Positions 10,793 through 20,112 of a DNA stretch of 64,000 nucleotides are shown here, one piece after another. Within the stretch, counting starts at the first letter, position 1, and each line of letters begins with the position of its first letter. Both the position numbers and the translations under genes were made by a program. The notes under the pieces are model-generated. The model was not told where the DNA came from and made no database searches. It saw nothing but the letters and a program-made list of their open reading frames with translations. This stretch comes from Ruminiclostridium hungatei (GTDB lineage: Bacteria; Bacillota; Clostridia; Acetivibrionales; DSM-1351), in contig NZ_MZGX01000031.1 in NCBI RefSeq assembly GCF_002051585.1, positions 1-64,000 on the forward strand, read 5' to 3'.

Positions 10793-13432
10793 ATGAGGTT
10801 TATCAACAAATTTGCGATGATTTTCGCAATAGTATTTACGTTGTCTGTGTGCTTTACTTCTTCAGCATTTGCACTTACAGGTGCCGGAGATATAATCCAA
10901 AATCACACATTTGACGGCAACGTAGGTCTTCCATGGCATGTGGTTGAATCTTATCCTGCAAAGGCAAGCTTCGAAATCACAGATGGCGGCAAGTACGTAA
11001 TAAAAACTGAAAAGATCGGTGAAATGGGAACCGGTGAAAGATGGGATTTGCAGTTCCGTCACAGAGGACTTACCATTGAACAGGGACATACTTATACAGT
11101 ACAGTTCACTGTAACAGCCGACAAGGATTGTAAAATTTATCCAAAGATCGGTGACCAGGGCGATCCATATGATGAATACTGGAACATGGATCAGCAGTGG
11201 CATTTCCTTGAGTTAAGGGCTAACCAGCCAAAGACTGTAACTCAGACCTTTACCATGAATAAAGGAACAAAGAAAAATTGTGAATTTGCATTCCACCTTG
11301 CTCCTGAAAAGGGCACAGTATCACCTGCAAATTACCAGCCTACAACCTTTACTTTTGATGATATCTATGTAAAGGATCCTCAATTCAAGGGCTATGAAGA
11401 AATTCCGCCCGAACCGACAAATGCTATCCGTTTAAATCAGGAAGGTTTCTTCCCTAACGCTGCTAAAACAGCAACTCTGGTATCCAGCTCAACTTCACCT
11501 GTGGCCTGGACACTGGTGAACAGCTCCGGAACAACAGTTGCACAGGGTACCTCCACTGTTAAGGGTGCTGACCATGCATCAGGTGACAAGGTACACATTA
11601 TTGATTTTTCATCTTATACAACTCCGGGTACGGGTTACAAGCTGAAGGTTGCCTCAGCAGATGCTACACCACCTGAAAGTATGCCTTTCAACATCAGTAA
11701 TGACATCTATACAAAGATGAAATATGATTCAATAAAGTACTTCTATCATAACAGAAGTGCCATTGAAATAAAAATGCCTTACTGTGACCAGGCACAATGG
11801 GCTAGACCCGCAGGCCATACAAGCGATATCCTGAAGCCTGATCCTACAAAGGATTACAAGGCAAACTATTCGCTTGACATTACAGGGGGCTGGTATGATG
11901 CCGGCGACCATGGCAAATACGTTGTTAACGGCGGTATTGCAACCTGGACTGTAATGAATGCCTACGAACGCGCTTTACATCTCAATGGTAACCTGACAGT
12001 TGCACCGTTTGCCGATGGTTCCATGAACATACCTGAAAGCGGAAACGGCTATCCGGACATACTGGATGAAGCACGTTACAATTTAAAAACCTTATTGAAT
12101 ATGCAGGTTCCGGCAGGAAACCCATTAGCCGGTATGGCTCATCACAAGGCTCATGACGAGCGTTGGACAGCTCTTGCAGTTCGTCCTGACCAGGATACAA
12201 TGGCTCGTTATTTACAGCCCCCAAGTACTGCTGCAACCTTAAACCTGGCTGCAATGGCTGCACAGAGCTCACGTCTCTGGAAGCAGTATGATGCGGCTTT
12301 TGCTACCAAGTGTCTCACTGCTGCTGAAACTGCATGGACTGCGGCTGTAGCACATCCTGAGATTTATGCAACCATGGAACAGGGTCCTGGTGGCGGAGCA
12401 TACGGAGACAATTATGTTCTGGATGATTTCTACTGGGCAGCTTGTGAACTGTATGCAACTACAGGCAGTGCAAAATATCTGGATTATATAAAGGCTTCAC
12501 CTCATTATCTGCAAATGCCTACAGAATTGGTGGGCGGTGAAGACAATGGACTTACAGGTGCTTTTGACTGGGGAAATACAGCCGGTATGGGTACCATAAC
12601 TCTTGCACTTGTACCAAGCAATCTCCCTGCTGCTGATGTAGCAAAGGCCAGAACTAACATTCAGGCTGCAGCAGACAAGTTCATCTCTATTTCAAATGCT
12701 CAGGGCTATGGAGTACCGATCGAGGAAAAAGTAATATCTTCTCCTTTTGACGGTTCATCTGTAACCGGATTCCCATGGGGATCAAATTCATTTGTAGTAA
12801 ATGAGGCAATTGTAATGTCTTATGCTTATGAATTCAGTAACAGAACTAATGTAAAATATATTAACGGTGCGGCTACTGCTATGGACTATATCCTTGGACG
12901 TAATCCAAATGTTCAGAGCTATATAACAGGTTACGGCGACAATCCGCTGGAAAACCCACATCACCGTTTCTGGGCATACCAGGCTGACAACACCTTCCCG
13001 AAACCACCTCCAGGATGCCTCTCAGGCGGACCTAACTCAGGTTTGCAGGATCCTTGGGTTAAGGGTTCAGGCTGGAAGGCTGGCGTAAGACCTGCAGAAA
13101 AGAGCTTCATGGATAATATCGAGTCCTGGTCAACAAATGAAATAACCATCAACTGGAATGCTCCTCTTGTATGGATTAGTGCATACCTTGATGAACAGGG
13201 ACCGAAAATCGGAAGTGCTGTAACAAGCAACATCGGTGACTTGAATAAAGACGGCGAAAAGGATGCAATAGACTTCGCCCTCATGAAGAAGTACCTGTTG
13301 ACACAGGATTCAACCGGAATAGAAATAGCTGCTGCAGACCTAAATGCTGACGGCTCGGTTGATGCTGTTGACTACGCTCTGTACAAGTCATACTTGCTGG
13401 GAAAGATCACTAAGTTCCCTGCAGAAGGCTAA
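10793..13432 (+). CDS. cel9E: Cellulase, CBM4-Ig-GH9-dockerin (Cel9E type)
   Basis: Secreted family 9 cellulase of the CBM4-Ig theme, 879 residues. After a signal peptide (about 1-27, SSAFA) come a family 4 carbohydrate-binding module (about 28-200), an immunoglobulin-like CelD_N module (about 208-300, beginning AIRLNQEGFFP), and a GH9 module (about 305-795). The GH9 module has [23 protein letters not shown] and the C-terminal acid Glu in WSTNEITINWNAPLVW. A type I dockerin starts near 812 (GDLNKDGEKDAID). ATG 10793 follows AGGAGG at 10779-10784. It corresponds to cel9E of C. cellulolyticum in order and modules. Confidence 0.95.
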   Translation: MRFINKFAMIFAIVFTLSVCFTSSAFALTGAGDIIQNHTFDGNVGLPWHVVESYPAKASFEITDGGKYVIKTEKIGEMGTGERWDLQFRHRGLTIEQGHTYTVQFTVTADKDCKIYPKIGDQGDPYDEYWNMDQQWHFLELRANQPKTVTQTFTMNKGTKKNCEFAFHLAPEKGTVSPANYQPTTFTFDDIYVKDPQFKGYEEIPPEPTNAIRLNQEGFFPNAAKTATLVSSSTSPVAWTLVNSSGTTVAQGTSTVKGADHASGDKVHIIDFSSYTTPGTGYKLKVASADATPPESMPFNISNDIYTKMKYDSIKYFYHNRSAIEIKMPYCDQAQWARPAGHTSDILKPDPTKDYKANYSLDITGGWYDAGDHGKYVVNGGIATWTVMNAYERALHLNGNLTVAPFADGSMNIPESGNGYPDILDEARYNLKTLLNMQVPAGNPLAGMAHHKAHDERWTALAVRPDQDTMARYLQPPSTAATLNLAAMAAQSSRLWKQYDAAFATKCLTAAETAWTAAVAHPEIYATMEQGPGGGAYGDNYVLDDFYWAACELYATTGSAKYLDYIKASPHYLQMPTELVGGEDNGLTGAFDWGNTAGMGTITLALVPSNLPAADVAKARTNIQAAADKFISISNAQGYGVPIEEKVISSPFDGSSVTGFPWGSNSFVVNEAIVMSYAYEFSNRTNVKYINGAATAMDYILGRNPNVQSYITGYGDNPLENPHHRFWAYQADNTFPKPPPGCLSGGPNSGLQDPWVKGSGWKAGVRPAEKSFMDNIESWSTNEITINWNAPLVWISAYLDEQGPKIGSAVTSNIGDLNKDGEKDAIDFALMKKYLLTQDSTGIEIAAADLNADGSVDAVDYALYKSYLLGKITKFPAEG

Positions 13433-13451
13433 TTATTAAGTAATGGATCTG

Positions 13452-13488
13452 GAACTATAGAAGGTCAGCTAATGATCTTCTATAGTTC
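13452..13488 (+). terminator. Stem-loop after cel9E (partial terminator or processing hairpin)
   Basis: GAACTATAGAAGGTC (13452-13466) pairs over 15 bp, with one G-U, with GATCTTCTATAGTTC (13474-13488) around a 7-base loop. It is followed by the T-rich stretch TCTTTCCTGTTTATTT. It lies between cel9E and orfX and could give partial termination or 3'-end protection of the cipC-cel9E segment. Confidence 0.65.
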
Positions 13489-13640
13489 TCTTTCCTGTTT
13501 ATTTATAAAAACTATTACGCAAAGTGCAGTTTTACTAAAGGCACGGGATAAAACGCGGATTCCTCCCGGACAAAACTCCTTGGAAAGTAATGACTATAAA
13601 AGGGAAAATTATACTGTCCTTTGCCGGAAATGGAGTAAAT

Positions 13641-14210
13641 ATGAAAAAAATATTGTTAGGTATTTTAATTATTTGTATTCTTGTTGTATCAATATGGGGA
13701 GTTAATAAATACACCTCAGCATCAAAAACTTCATCCGAAATCACCAATAACCAGGCTGCTTCGTCCAGTACCCCGGTTTCAGGCGGAAACTCGGAGATAA
13801 CAATTGGTTCCGGCAGCGGAGCACCCGACTCTGTAATAACAATACCCATAAGTGTGAAAACCTTTCCTGAAAAAGGAATTGGAAGCTTTAACTTCAATAT
13901 AAAATATGACGCAAGTATTCTTGAAGCAGTTGAAGTGAAGCCAGGAGAATTATTTGGAGGAAACAGCTCTGATTTTGACTACAAGATAACGGCGGAATCA
14001 GGATTGGTAAGTTTTCTTTTCACCAGCAGCAATAGTGCGGAGGATCTGATAACAAAACCGGGAGTCATAACCAATATAAGTTTTAAGGTTAAAAAGGATG
14101 CCAAAACAGGAACAACAAAAATAACAAATGATAACACCGGCGCTTTTGGTGACAGTGCTCTCAATAGAATCAAAGCTGCGTTTACAGAAGGCGAAATCAA
14201 AGTAAATTAG
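13641..14210 (+). CDS. orfX: OrfX, membrane-anchored single-cohesin protein
   Basis: 189-residue protein with a hydrophobic N-terminal segment ([21 protein letters not shown]) that can act as an uncleaved membrane anchor. A Ser/Thr/Asn-rich linker (about 25-48) follows, then one type I cohesin (about 50-189; motifs [32 protein letters not shown]-like [14 protein letters not shown]). OrfXp of C. cellulolyticum is a membrane protein whose cohesin binds dockerins of the same enzymes, and it has been proposed to hold enzymes at the surface during assembly. Start ATG 13641 follows TGGAG at 13631-13635. The frame is open back to an ATG at 13590, but those 17 residues have no ribosome-binding site and would spoil the signal region. 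Confidence 0.9.
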   Translation: MKKILLGILIICILVVSIWGVNKYTSASKTSSEITNNQAASSSTPVSGGNSEITIGSGSGAPDSVITIPISVKTFPEKGIGSFNFNIKYDASILEAVEVKPGELFGGNSSDFDYKITAESGLVSFLFTSSNSAEDLITKPGVITNISFKVKKDAKTGTTKITNDNTGAFGDSALNRIKAAFTEGEIKVN

Positions 14211-14257
14211 ACCGGATTCTGTTTTGCCAGCCAAAACAATATGTGGAGGGTATAAAA

Positions 14258-16459
14258 ATGTTTAAATCAAAAAGACTTAAAGTATATGCCCTTATACTGG
14301 CCATAATGATAACTGTAACTCAGTATGGTTTTAAGGGTGATGGTTTTAGTGCTGCAGCCTTCAACTATGGAGAAGCTCTGCAGAAATCTGTTCTGTTTTA
14401 TGAAGCCCAGCGCTCGGGGTCAATATCAACTTCCAGTATTCCTACAAGGCTGGAATGGCGTTGGGATGCTCAGCTTACAGACGGAAAAAAGGAAGGACTT
14501 GACCTTACAGGAGGTTGGGTAGATGCAGGTGACAATGTAAAGTTTGGCATAACAAATGCCTATACTGCGGGATTATTGGCGTTTGGAGCCATAGAGTACA
14601 AAGATGCCTATATAAAAAGCGGGCAGATGAAGTGGCTTCAAAACCAGCTTAGATGGATAAATGATTATTTCATTAAATCTCATACGGCTCCCAATGTTTT
14701 CTGGGCGCAGGTTGGAATGACGGCAAACGACCATAACAACTGGATTCCAATTGAAGTTACTCATTTAATGAATGACAGGACTGCTATCAAGCTTGACGCT
14801 CAAAATCCGGGAACTGAGGTGGCAATGGGTACGGCAGCGGCTATGGCTGCTTCATCAATTGTCTTTAGAGATTCAGACCCGGCATATGCAGAGAAGCTTT
14901 TGAATCACGCAAAAGAACTTTACAATTTTGGTGACACTTACAGAGGAGTATTTTCTGATGTAATAAAAAAGACAGATCCGCAAGGTGCGGCCGCATATAC
15001 CTCACACAGCGGCTACAATGATGAACTGGTCTGGGGATCAATCTGGCTGTACAAGGCTATGGAAGCCAATAAACCAGGCAGCGGATCGGAATATTTGACC
15101 AAGGCAAAAGAATATTATAACGGAATCGGAAAAGAGCAAAATCAATCGGTACATAAATATAAATGGACTCATTGCTGGGATGATCAGTCCTTTGGCTGTT
15201 ATATCCTGATGTCTCAAATAGAACCCCAAAACAATGAATACCGGCAGGATGCCGAACGCTGGCTGAACTGGTGGACCGTAGGAGGCTCAGAAAACAATGC
15301 CGACGGTACCAAAGTGACTTATACCCCGGGAGGCCATGCAAGGCTTGACAATTGGGGGTCCATGAGATATGCAGCCAATACGGCACTTTTTGCTTTTGTG
15401 TACTCGGATAAGCTTGATGCAGGCGATAAAAAATCACGTTATCATGATTTCGCAGTCAGGCAGATAAACTATATTTTAGGTGATAACCCCCGCAAATCAA
15501 GTTATATGGTAGGGTTTGGAAGCAACCCTCCTCAACACCCTCACCACCGTACAGCCCATAGCTCCTGGGGACAAAAGATGGATACACCTTCGGAACACCG
15601 CCATATTTTATATGGTGCACTGGTGGGAAGCCCTGATTCGAGTGACGGCTTCAATGACGCAATCAGCGATTATGTGAGCAATGAGGTAGCTATTGATTAT
15701 AATGCCGCCCTGACAGGAACTCTGGCCAGAATGTATTCGGAATTCGGAGGAACCCCCATTCCGGACAGCAGTTTTCCGCTGACGGACAAGCCTCATGAAC
15801 CAAAGGATGAATGGCCTGTATTTGCAAATACATACTTTAACGGCACCAGCGGTACCCAGTTTACTTTAACTGTGGAAAACCGATCTTCATGGCCGGTGCG
15901 TCCCAGTGACCAACTGAAAATACGTTACTTCTTCACTCTTGATGCAAGCAATATCAGTGATATAAGCATAAAGGCTCCCGATTGGGTGAAAGTTTCCGGG
16001 CCATCAGTATGGAATCAGCAGAATAAGATATATTATTACACACTTGATTTGTCAGGAAAAAATATATATCCCGGTTATGGATGGGACTTGGGCGGACCGG
16101 AATTGAATTTTACCATCAGCTCGGCTTCAGGCCAATGGAATGCGGAAAATGACTGGTCCTTCAGCAATTGGGATTCCAAGTACGTAAGCGGAACAAGAAA
16201 ATATGCTCCCAATATTCCCGTATACGAAGGGTCCGGTTTTAAAAAATTAGCCGGTAATGAGCCTTCAGGAGGCAGCAATGAATTTGTAGCAGGGGATGTA
16301 AACAGCGATGGTAATATAGATGCAATTGATTATGCTCTTTTAAAAAAATATCTGCTGGATGATACGACGGTTATAAATAAGCAGTCAGCAGATATGAATG
16401 TGGACGGTAATATTGATGCCATAGACTTTGCATTACTGAAGAAAGCTCTTCTTCAATAG
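14258..16459 (+). CDS. cel9H: Endoglucanase, GH9-CBM3c-dockerin (Cel9H type)
   Basis: Secreted family 9 cellulase, 733 residues from ATG 14258, preceded by GGAGGG. An in-frame GTG at 14243 overlaps that ribosome-binding site and is rejected. The signal peptide ends near residue 34. GH9 fills about 36-495, CBM3c about 500-665 and a type I dockerin about 675-733 ([13 protein letters not shown] twice-repeated pattern). The catalytic base motif reads [15 protein letters not shown]. The Asp residues are kept, but the usual WYDAGDH is WVDAGDN, with His replaced by Asn. The [10 protein letters not shown] motif and acid Glu in [11 protein letters not shown] are intact. Position in the operon matches cel9H. 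Confidence 0.92.
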   Translation: MFKSKRLKVYALILAIMITVTQYGFKGDGFSAAAFNYGEALQKSVLFYEAQRSGSISTSSIPTRLEWRWDAQLTDGKKEGLDLTGGWVDAGDNVKFGITNAYTAGLLAFGAIEYKDAYIKSGQMKWLQNQLRWINDYFIKSHTAPNVFWAQVGMTANDHNNWIPIEVTHLMNDRTAIKLDAQNPGTEVAMGTAAAMAASSIVFRDSDPAYAEKLLNHAKELYNFGDTYRGVFSDVIKKTDPQGAAAYTSHSGYNDELVWGSIWLYKAMEANKPGSGSEYLTKAKEYYNGIGKEQNQSVHKYKWTHCWDDQSFGCYILMSQIEPQNNEYRQDAERWLNWWTVGGSENNADGTKVTYTPGGHARLDNWGSMRYAANTALFAFVYSDKLDAGDKKSRYHDFAVRQINYILGDNPRKSSYMVGFGSNPPQHPHHRTAHSSWGQKMDTPSEHRHILYGALVGSPDSSDGFNDAISDYVSNEVAIDYNAALTGTLARMYSEFGGTPIPDSSFPLTDKPHEPKDEWPVFANTYFNGTSGTQFTLTVENRSSWPVRPSDQLKIRYFFTLDASNISDISIKAPDWVKVSGPSVWNQQNKIYYYTLDLSGKNIYPGYGWDLGGPELNFTISSASGQWNAENDWSFSNWDSKYVSGTRKYAPNIPVYEGSGFKKLAGNEPSGGSNEFVAGDVNSDGNIDAIDYALLKKYLLDDTTVINKQSADMNVDGNIDAIDFALLKKALLQ

Positions 16460-16503
16460 GTAATGACACCTGTTAATTATAAGTTTAAAAAGGAGTGATA
16501 AGT

Positions 16504-18789
16504 TTGAAAATCAAAAAATACCTGCATAAGACATTAACAGTGGCTACAACACTTGCGGTTACAGCTACTCTGTTTACCGGAGCAAATGTCTCTGCAGCAA
16601 CCGCTAAAACTTTTAATTACGCCGAAGCCCTTCAAAAATCCTTGTATTTTTATGATGCTGAAAAGTGCGGGCCGGGAATAACCGGAGGGAAGCTTGAGTG
16701 GAGAGGCGATTGTCATGTTGAGGACAGCAAGATACCACTGATTCCTAAAAATAAGGATTCTGTGGGAACCAACCTGTCACAGGCTTTTATAGACAAGAAT
16801 AAAGCTGCCCTTGACCCTGATGGAGACGGAGCCTTGGATTTGCATGGAGGTTTTCATGATGCAGGGGATCATGTAAAGTTCGGTCTGCCTCAATCCTATG
16901 CTATATCTACCCTTGGCTGGGGTTTTTATGAATTCAGGGATTCTTTCAAACAGATAAACGAAGAGAACCATATGATTGATATCCTCAAGTGGGGAAATGA
17001 TTATTTGCTGCGTTCAACCTTCATGGACAAGAATGGTGAAGTAGTAGCCTTCTGTTATCAGGTTGGAGAAGGGAACATAGACCACAACTGGTGGCAGCCC
17101 CCTGAGTTGAACAAAAAGGAACTGGTTCAGCGCCCGGCTTATCTGGCAACTTCAGAAAATCCTGCAAGCGACCAGTGTGCTGATGCGGCTGCGGCTCTTG
17201 CAATAAACTACCTGAACTTCAAGGACACCGAACCTGAATATGCCAAGAAGTGTCTGGACACTGCAAAAGCTTTGTACAAATTTGCAGTTAAGTACAGGGG
17301 CTGCGGTTATTCCGGAGGCTTCTACAACTCTTCCTTCGATGAGGACGAGATGTCCTGGGGGGCTGTATGGCTGAATATTGCAACCGGAGATCATTCATAT
17401 ATAGATGATATAACAGCAGTAAACCCAGATGGTACCTATAAGGGCTATTTGAAAAAAATAATTAATGCGCCCACCGACAACTGGCAGAACATATGGGTTC
17501 ATTCCTGGGATACGGTTTGGGGCGGAGTTTTCGCAAAGCTGGCACCTGTTACAAATGATCCCAAGCACTGGTATTATTTCAGGTGGAATCTGGAATACTG
17601 GTCCGGAATCAAGCATGAAGATCCTACAGATGGTACTTTTATGGCGGGAACTCCGGCAGGCTTCAAGGTGGTAAATACCTGGGGATCTGCAAGGTATAAC
17701 GCTGCTGCACAGTTGTGTGCCGTGGTCTATACGAAATATGCGGGAAAGCAGGATGTGTCTGATTGGGCTCAATCTCAGATGAATTACATACTTGGAGATA
17801 ATCCTTTAAACAGAAGCTATGAAGTGGGATACTCGGACAACTATGCAAAGCATCCGCACCATCGTGCCGCACACGGGTCAAAAACCCTCAGCATGCTGGA
17901 CCCTGTGGAACACAGGCATACCTTATGGGGAGCCCTGGTAGGCGGCCCGGATTCCAAGGATAATCATGTTGATGAAACCACGGATTTTGTTTATAACGAG
18001 GTAGCCATAGATTATAATGCAGGCTTTGTTGGTGCTTTGGCCGGCTTGTACAAATATTACGGGCAGGGTCAAAAGCCTCTGGAAAATTTCCCTCCGAAGG
18101 AGCCCAGCAGTCTGGACTTCTACACCGAAGCAAAGCTTGAACAGGAGAATGCGGAAAGAACCCAGGTGACACTGAACATACATAATGAAACCAGCAAGCC
18201 GCCTCAATTTGTTGATGGCTTAAAGCTTCGCTACTTCTTTAACATTTCTGAAATGCTGAGTGCAGGTCAGACAATAAAGGATGTTGATGTACAGGTAATG
18301 TATGACGAAGCAAAGGTTATTGATGAAAAGGCAGCCGCCATAAAAGGGCCGTTTGCCTGGAATGAAGCCAATGGAGACTATTATATTGAGATAGACTGGA
18401 GCGGTAATGCTTTCTATGGCGACAGGGAGTTCCAGTTTGCACTGGTGGCGGCTCAGGACTCCAATTGGAAGACTCACTGGGATGTTACCAATGACTGGAG
18501 CAGAAAAAATATTACCAAGACCTATGCTATTAATGAGAATATTTCAGTCTTTAAAAATGGTGTAAAGGTATTCGGAAATGAGCCGGGAGACGGCACGGCG
18601 GGAATAAAACCGGGAGACCTGAATGAGGACGGAAATATAGATGCCATTGACTTTGCATTAATGAAGAAATACCTGCTGGATCAGACTGGAAATATAAAAC
18701 TTGAAATATGGGATTTAAATAAGGACAAGGAAGTTAATGTCTTGGATCTTATGGAGTTGAAAAAGCTGCTGCTGGCAGCAAATCCATAG
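16504..18789 (+). CDS. cel9J: Cellulase, GH9-CBM3c-dockerin (Cel9J type)
   Basis: Secreted family 9 cellulase of 761 residues. The GH9 module (about 33-520) has [25 protein letters not shown] and the acid Glu in [16 protein letters not shown]3c (about 525-690) and a type I dockerin (from about 699; second repeat WDLNKDKEVNVLD) follow. The likely start is TTG 16504, eight bases after AGGAG (16491-16495), giving MKIKKYLHKT... and a normal signal peptide ending near ANVSAA. The in-frame GTG at 16495 lies inside the ribosome-binding site. Operon position matches cel9J. Confidence 0.92.
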   Translation: MKIKKYLHKTLTVATTLAVTATLFTGANVSAATAKTFNYAEALQKSLYFYDAEKCGPGITGGKLEWRGDCHVEDSKIPLIPKNKDSVGTNLSQAFIDKNKAALDPDGDGALDLHGGFHDAGDHVKFGLPQSYAISTLGWGFYEFRDSFKQINEENHMIDILKWGNDYLLRSTFMDKNGEVVAFCYQVGEGNIDHNWWQPPELNKKELVQRPAYLATSENPASDQCADAAAALAINYLNFKDTEPEYAKKCLDTAKALYKFAVKYRGCGYSGGFYNSSFDEDEMSWGAVWLNIATGDHSYIDDITAVNPDGTYKGYLKKIINAPTDNWQNIWVHSWDTVWGGVFAKLAPVTNDPKHWYYFRWNLEYWSGIKHEDPTDGTFMAGTPAGFKVVNTWGSARYNAAAQLCAVVYTKYAGKQDVSDWAQSQMNYILGDNPLNRSYEVGYSDNYAKHPHHRAAHGSKTLSMLDPVEHRHTLWGALVGGPDSKDNHVDETTDFVYNEVAIDYNAGFVGALAGLYKYYGQGQKPLENFPPKEPSSLDFYTEAKLEQENAERTQVTLNIHNETSKPPQFVDGLKLRYFFNISEMLSAGQTIKDVDVQVMYDEAKVIDEKAAAIKGPFAWNEANGDYYIEIDWSGNAFYGDREFQFALVAAQDSNWKTHWDVTNDWSRKNITKTYAINENISVFKNGVKVFGNEPGDGTAGIKPGDLNEDGNIDAIDFALMKKYLLDQTGNIKLEIWDLNKDKEVNVLDLMELKKLLLAANP

Positions 18790-18819
18790 TCAAATAACAA
18801 ACAGTTGGGAGGATTTTTT

Positions 18820-20088
18820 ATGAAAAAATACATCAGCCTGTTTCTGTCAGTAACCCTTACATTGCTTACGTTGGTTTCTCTGCCTGTAACGGCAGCTGAA
18901 ACCATAAAGCTGGGAGATGTGGATAATGATACTCAAATATCTGCATTGGATATGGCTAAGGTAAAGCAACATTTACTGGGCACAGTTGTTCTTACGGGAA
19001 ATGCCTTTAAGGCAGCAGACGTAAATGCCAACGGTGAGATAGAAGCTCTCGATTTTGCGGAAATAAAGCAGTATCTGCTGGGCAAGATTACAAAATTTTC
19101 AGGTGATAATCAACAAACCGGTATAGGTATAACCTGGATGGACGGTAAAAATTTATATCCTGTTGGAGTTAATTATGCCTGGTATAACTGGTCATATGAG
19201 TTTTCCGACAATAATTGGAATTCAAATTTTGCCAGAATAAAGAGTGACCTGGACACCATGTCAACAAAGGGTATTCGTGCACTCAGATGGTGGGTGTTCC
19301 CTGATCTGGCCTATGGTCCTCTCTGGTCGGGCGCCAACGAAGGAAGTCTTTGCACCGGCCTTCCGGACAAGTGGGTGGATCACATGAAGGAAACCTGCGA
19401 CTACGCACTGTCCAAGAATATTAAGATTTACTGGACAATTACAAGCTTTGACTGCGCAAGAGCGGACGATTCCGTAGACCATGATGATATTATAGACAAT
19501 CCGACGGTACTGCAGAGTTTCCTGGATAATGCCATGAAGCCTATTCTTCTGAAACTGGGGGATCATCCGGGTGTAATGGGCTGGGATATCATCAATGAGC
19601 CTGAGTGGATCGTCAATAGAGAAGATAATGGTGAACCAAACGGTAAAGGTGAAAGCTTCCCGCTTTCAGCAATGAGAAACTATATCAAGACCACATGTGC
19701 ATACATACACCAATATGCAAAGCAGCCTGTGAGCTTCGGAAGTGCAAACATGAAATGGCTTGGCGCACAGTATGATCTGTGGGACGGACTAGGTCTCGAT
19801 TTCTATGATTTCCACTGGTATGACTGGGCAACACCGTATTTTAACCCGGTAAAGACTCCGGCATCAAGTCTCAATCTGGACAAGCCGGTAATTATTGGAG
19901 AAATGATGCCCGATTCAAAGAGTTCATCGTTGGGAATGACTCACAAGCAGGTTTTGGATGCAATATATAAAAACGGTTATGCCGGGTATATGCTCTGGTC
20001 CTGGAATGACGGGGCTTATGACTGCAAACCGTACATCGGAAGCGATTTCATCAATTTTGGAGCAGAGCATCCGGACGTGGTGCGATAA
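18820..20088 (+). CDS. man5K: Mannanase, N-terminal dockerin-GH5
   Basis: Secreted endo-beta-1,4-mannanase of family 5, 422 residues. The dockerin is unusual in being N-terminal (about 28-95; GDVDNDTQISALD and ADVNANGEIEALD), directly after the signal peptide, as in Man5K of C. cellulolyticum. The GH5 domain (about 100-422) has the acid/base Glu in IINEPEW (about residue 260) and the nucleophile Glu in VIIGEMMPD (about residue 360). ATG 18820 follows GGGAGGA. It is the only hemicellulase among the GH9 genes and lies between cel9J and cel9M, as in C. cellulolyticum. Confidence 0.93.
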   Translation: MKKYISLFLSVTLTLLTLVSLPVTAAETIKLGDVDNDTQISALDMAKVKQHLLGTVVLTGNAFKAADVNANGEIEALDFAEIKQYLLGKITKFSGDNQQTGIGITWMDGKNLYPVGVNYAWYNWSYEFSDNNWNSNFARIKSDLDTMSTKGIRALRWWVFPDLAYGPLWSGANEGSLCTGLPDKWVDHMKETCDYALSKNIKIYWTITSFDCARADDSVDHDDIIDNPTVLQSFLDNAMKPILLKLGDHPGVMGWDIINEPEWIVNREDNGEPNGKGESFPLSAMRNYIKTTCAYIHQYAKQPVSFGSANMKWLGAQYDLWDGLGLDFYDFHWYDWATPYFNPVKTPASSLNLDKPVIIGEMMPDSKSSSLGMTHKQVLDAIYKNGYAGYMLWSWNDGAYDCKPYIGSDFINFGAEHPDVVR

Positions 20089-20112
20089 ATATTAGGTTAA
20101 GGAGTGATTGTC

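Noticed and set aside
13472-13705. 77-residue reading frame over the orfX start
   Set aside because: It starts inside the hairpin after cel9E and overlaps orfX in another frame; no protein features.
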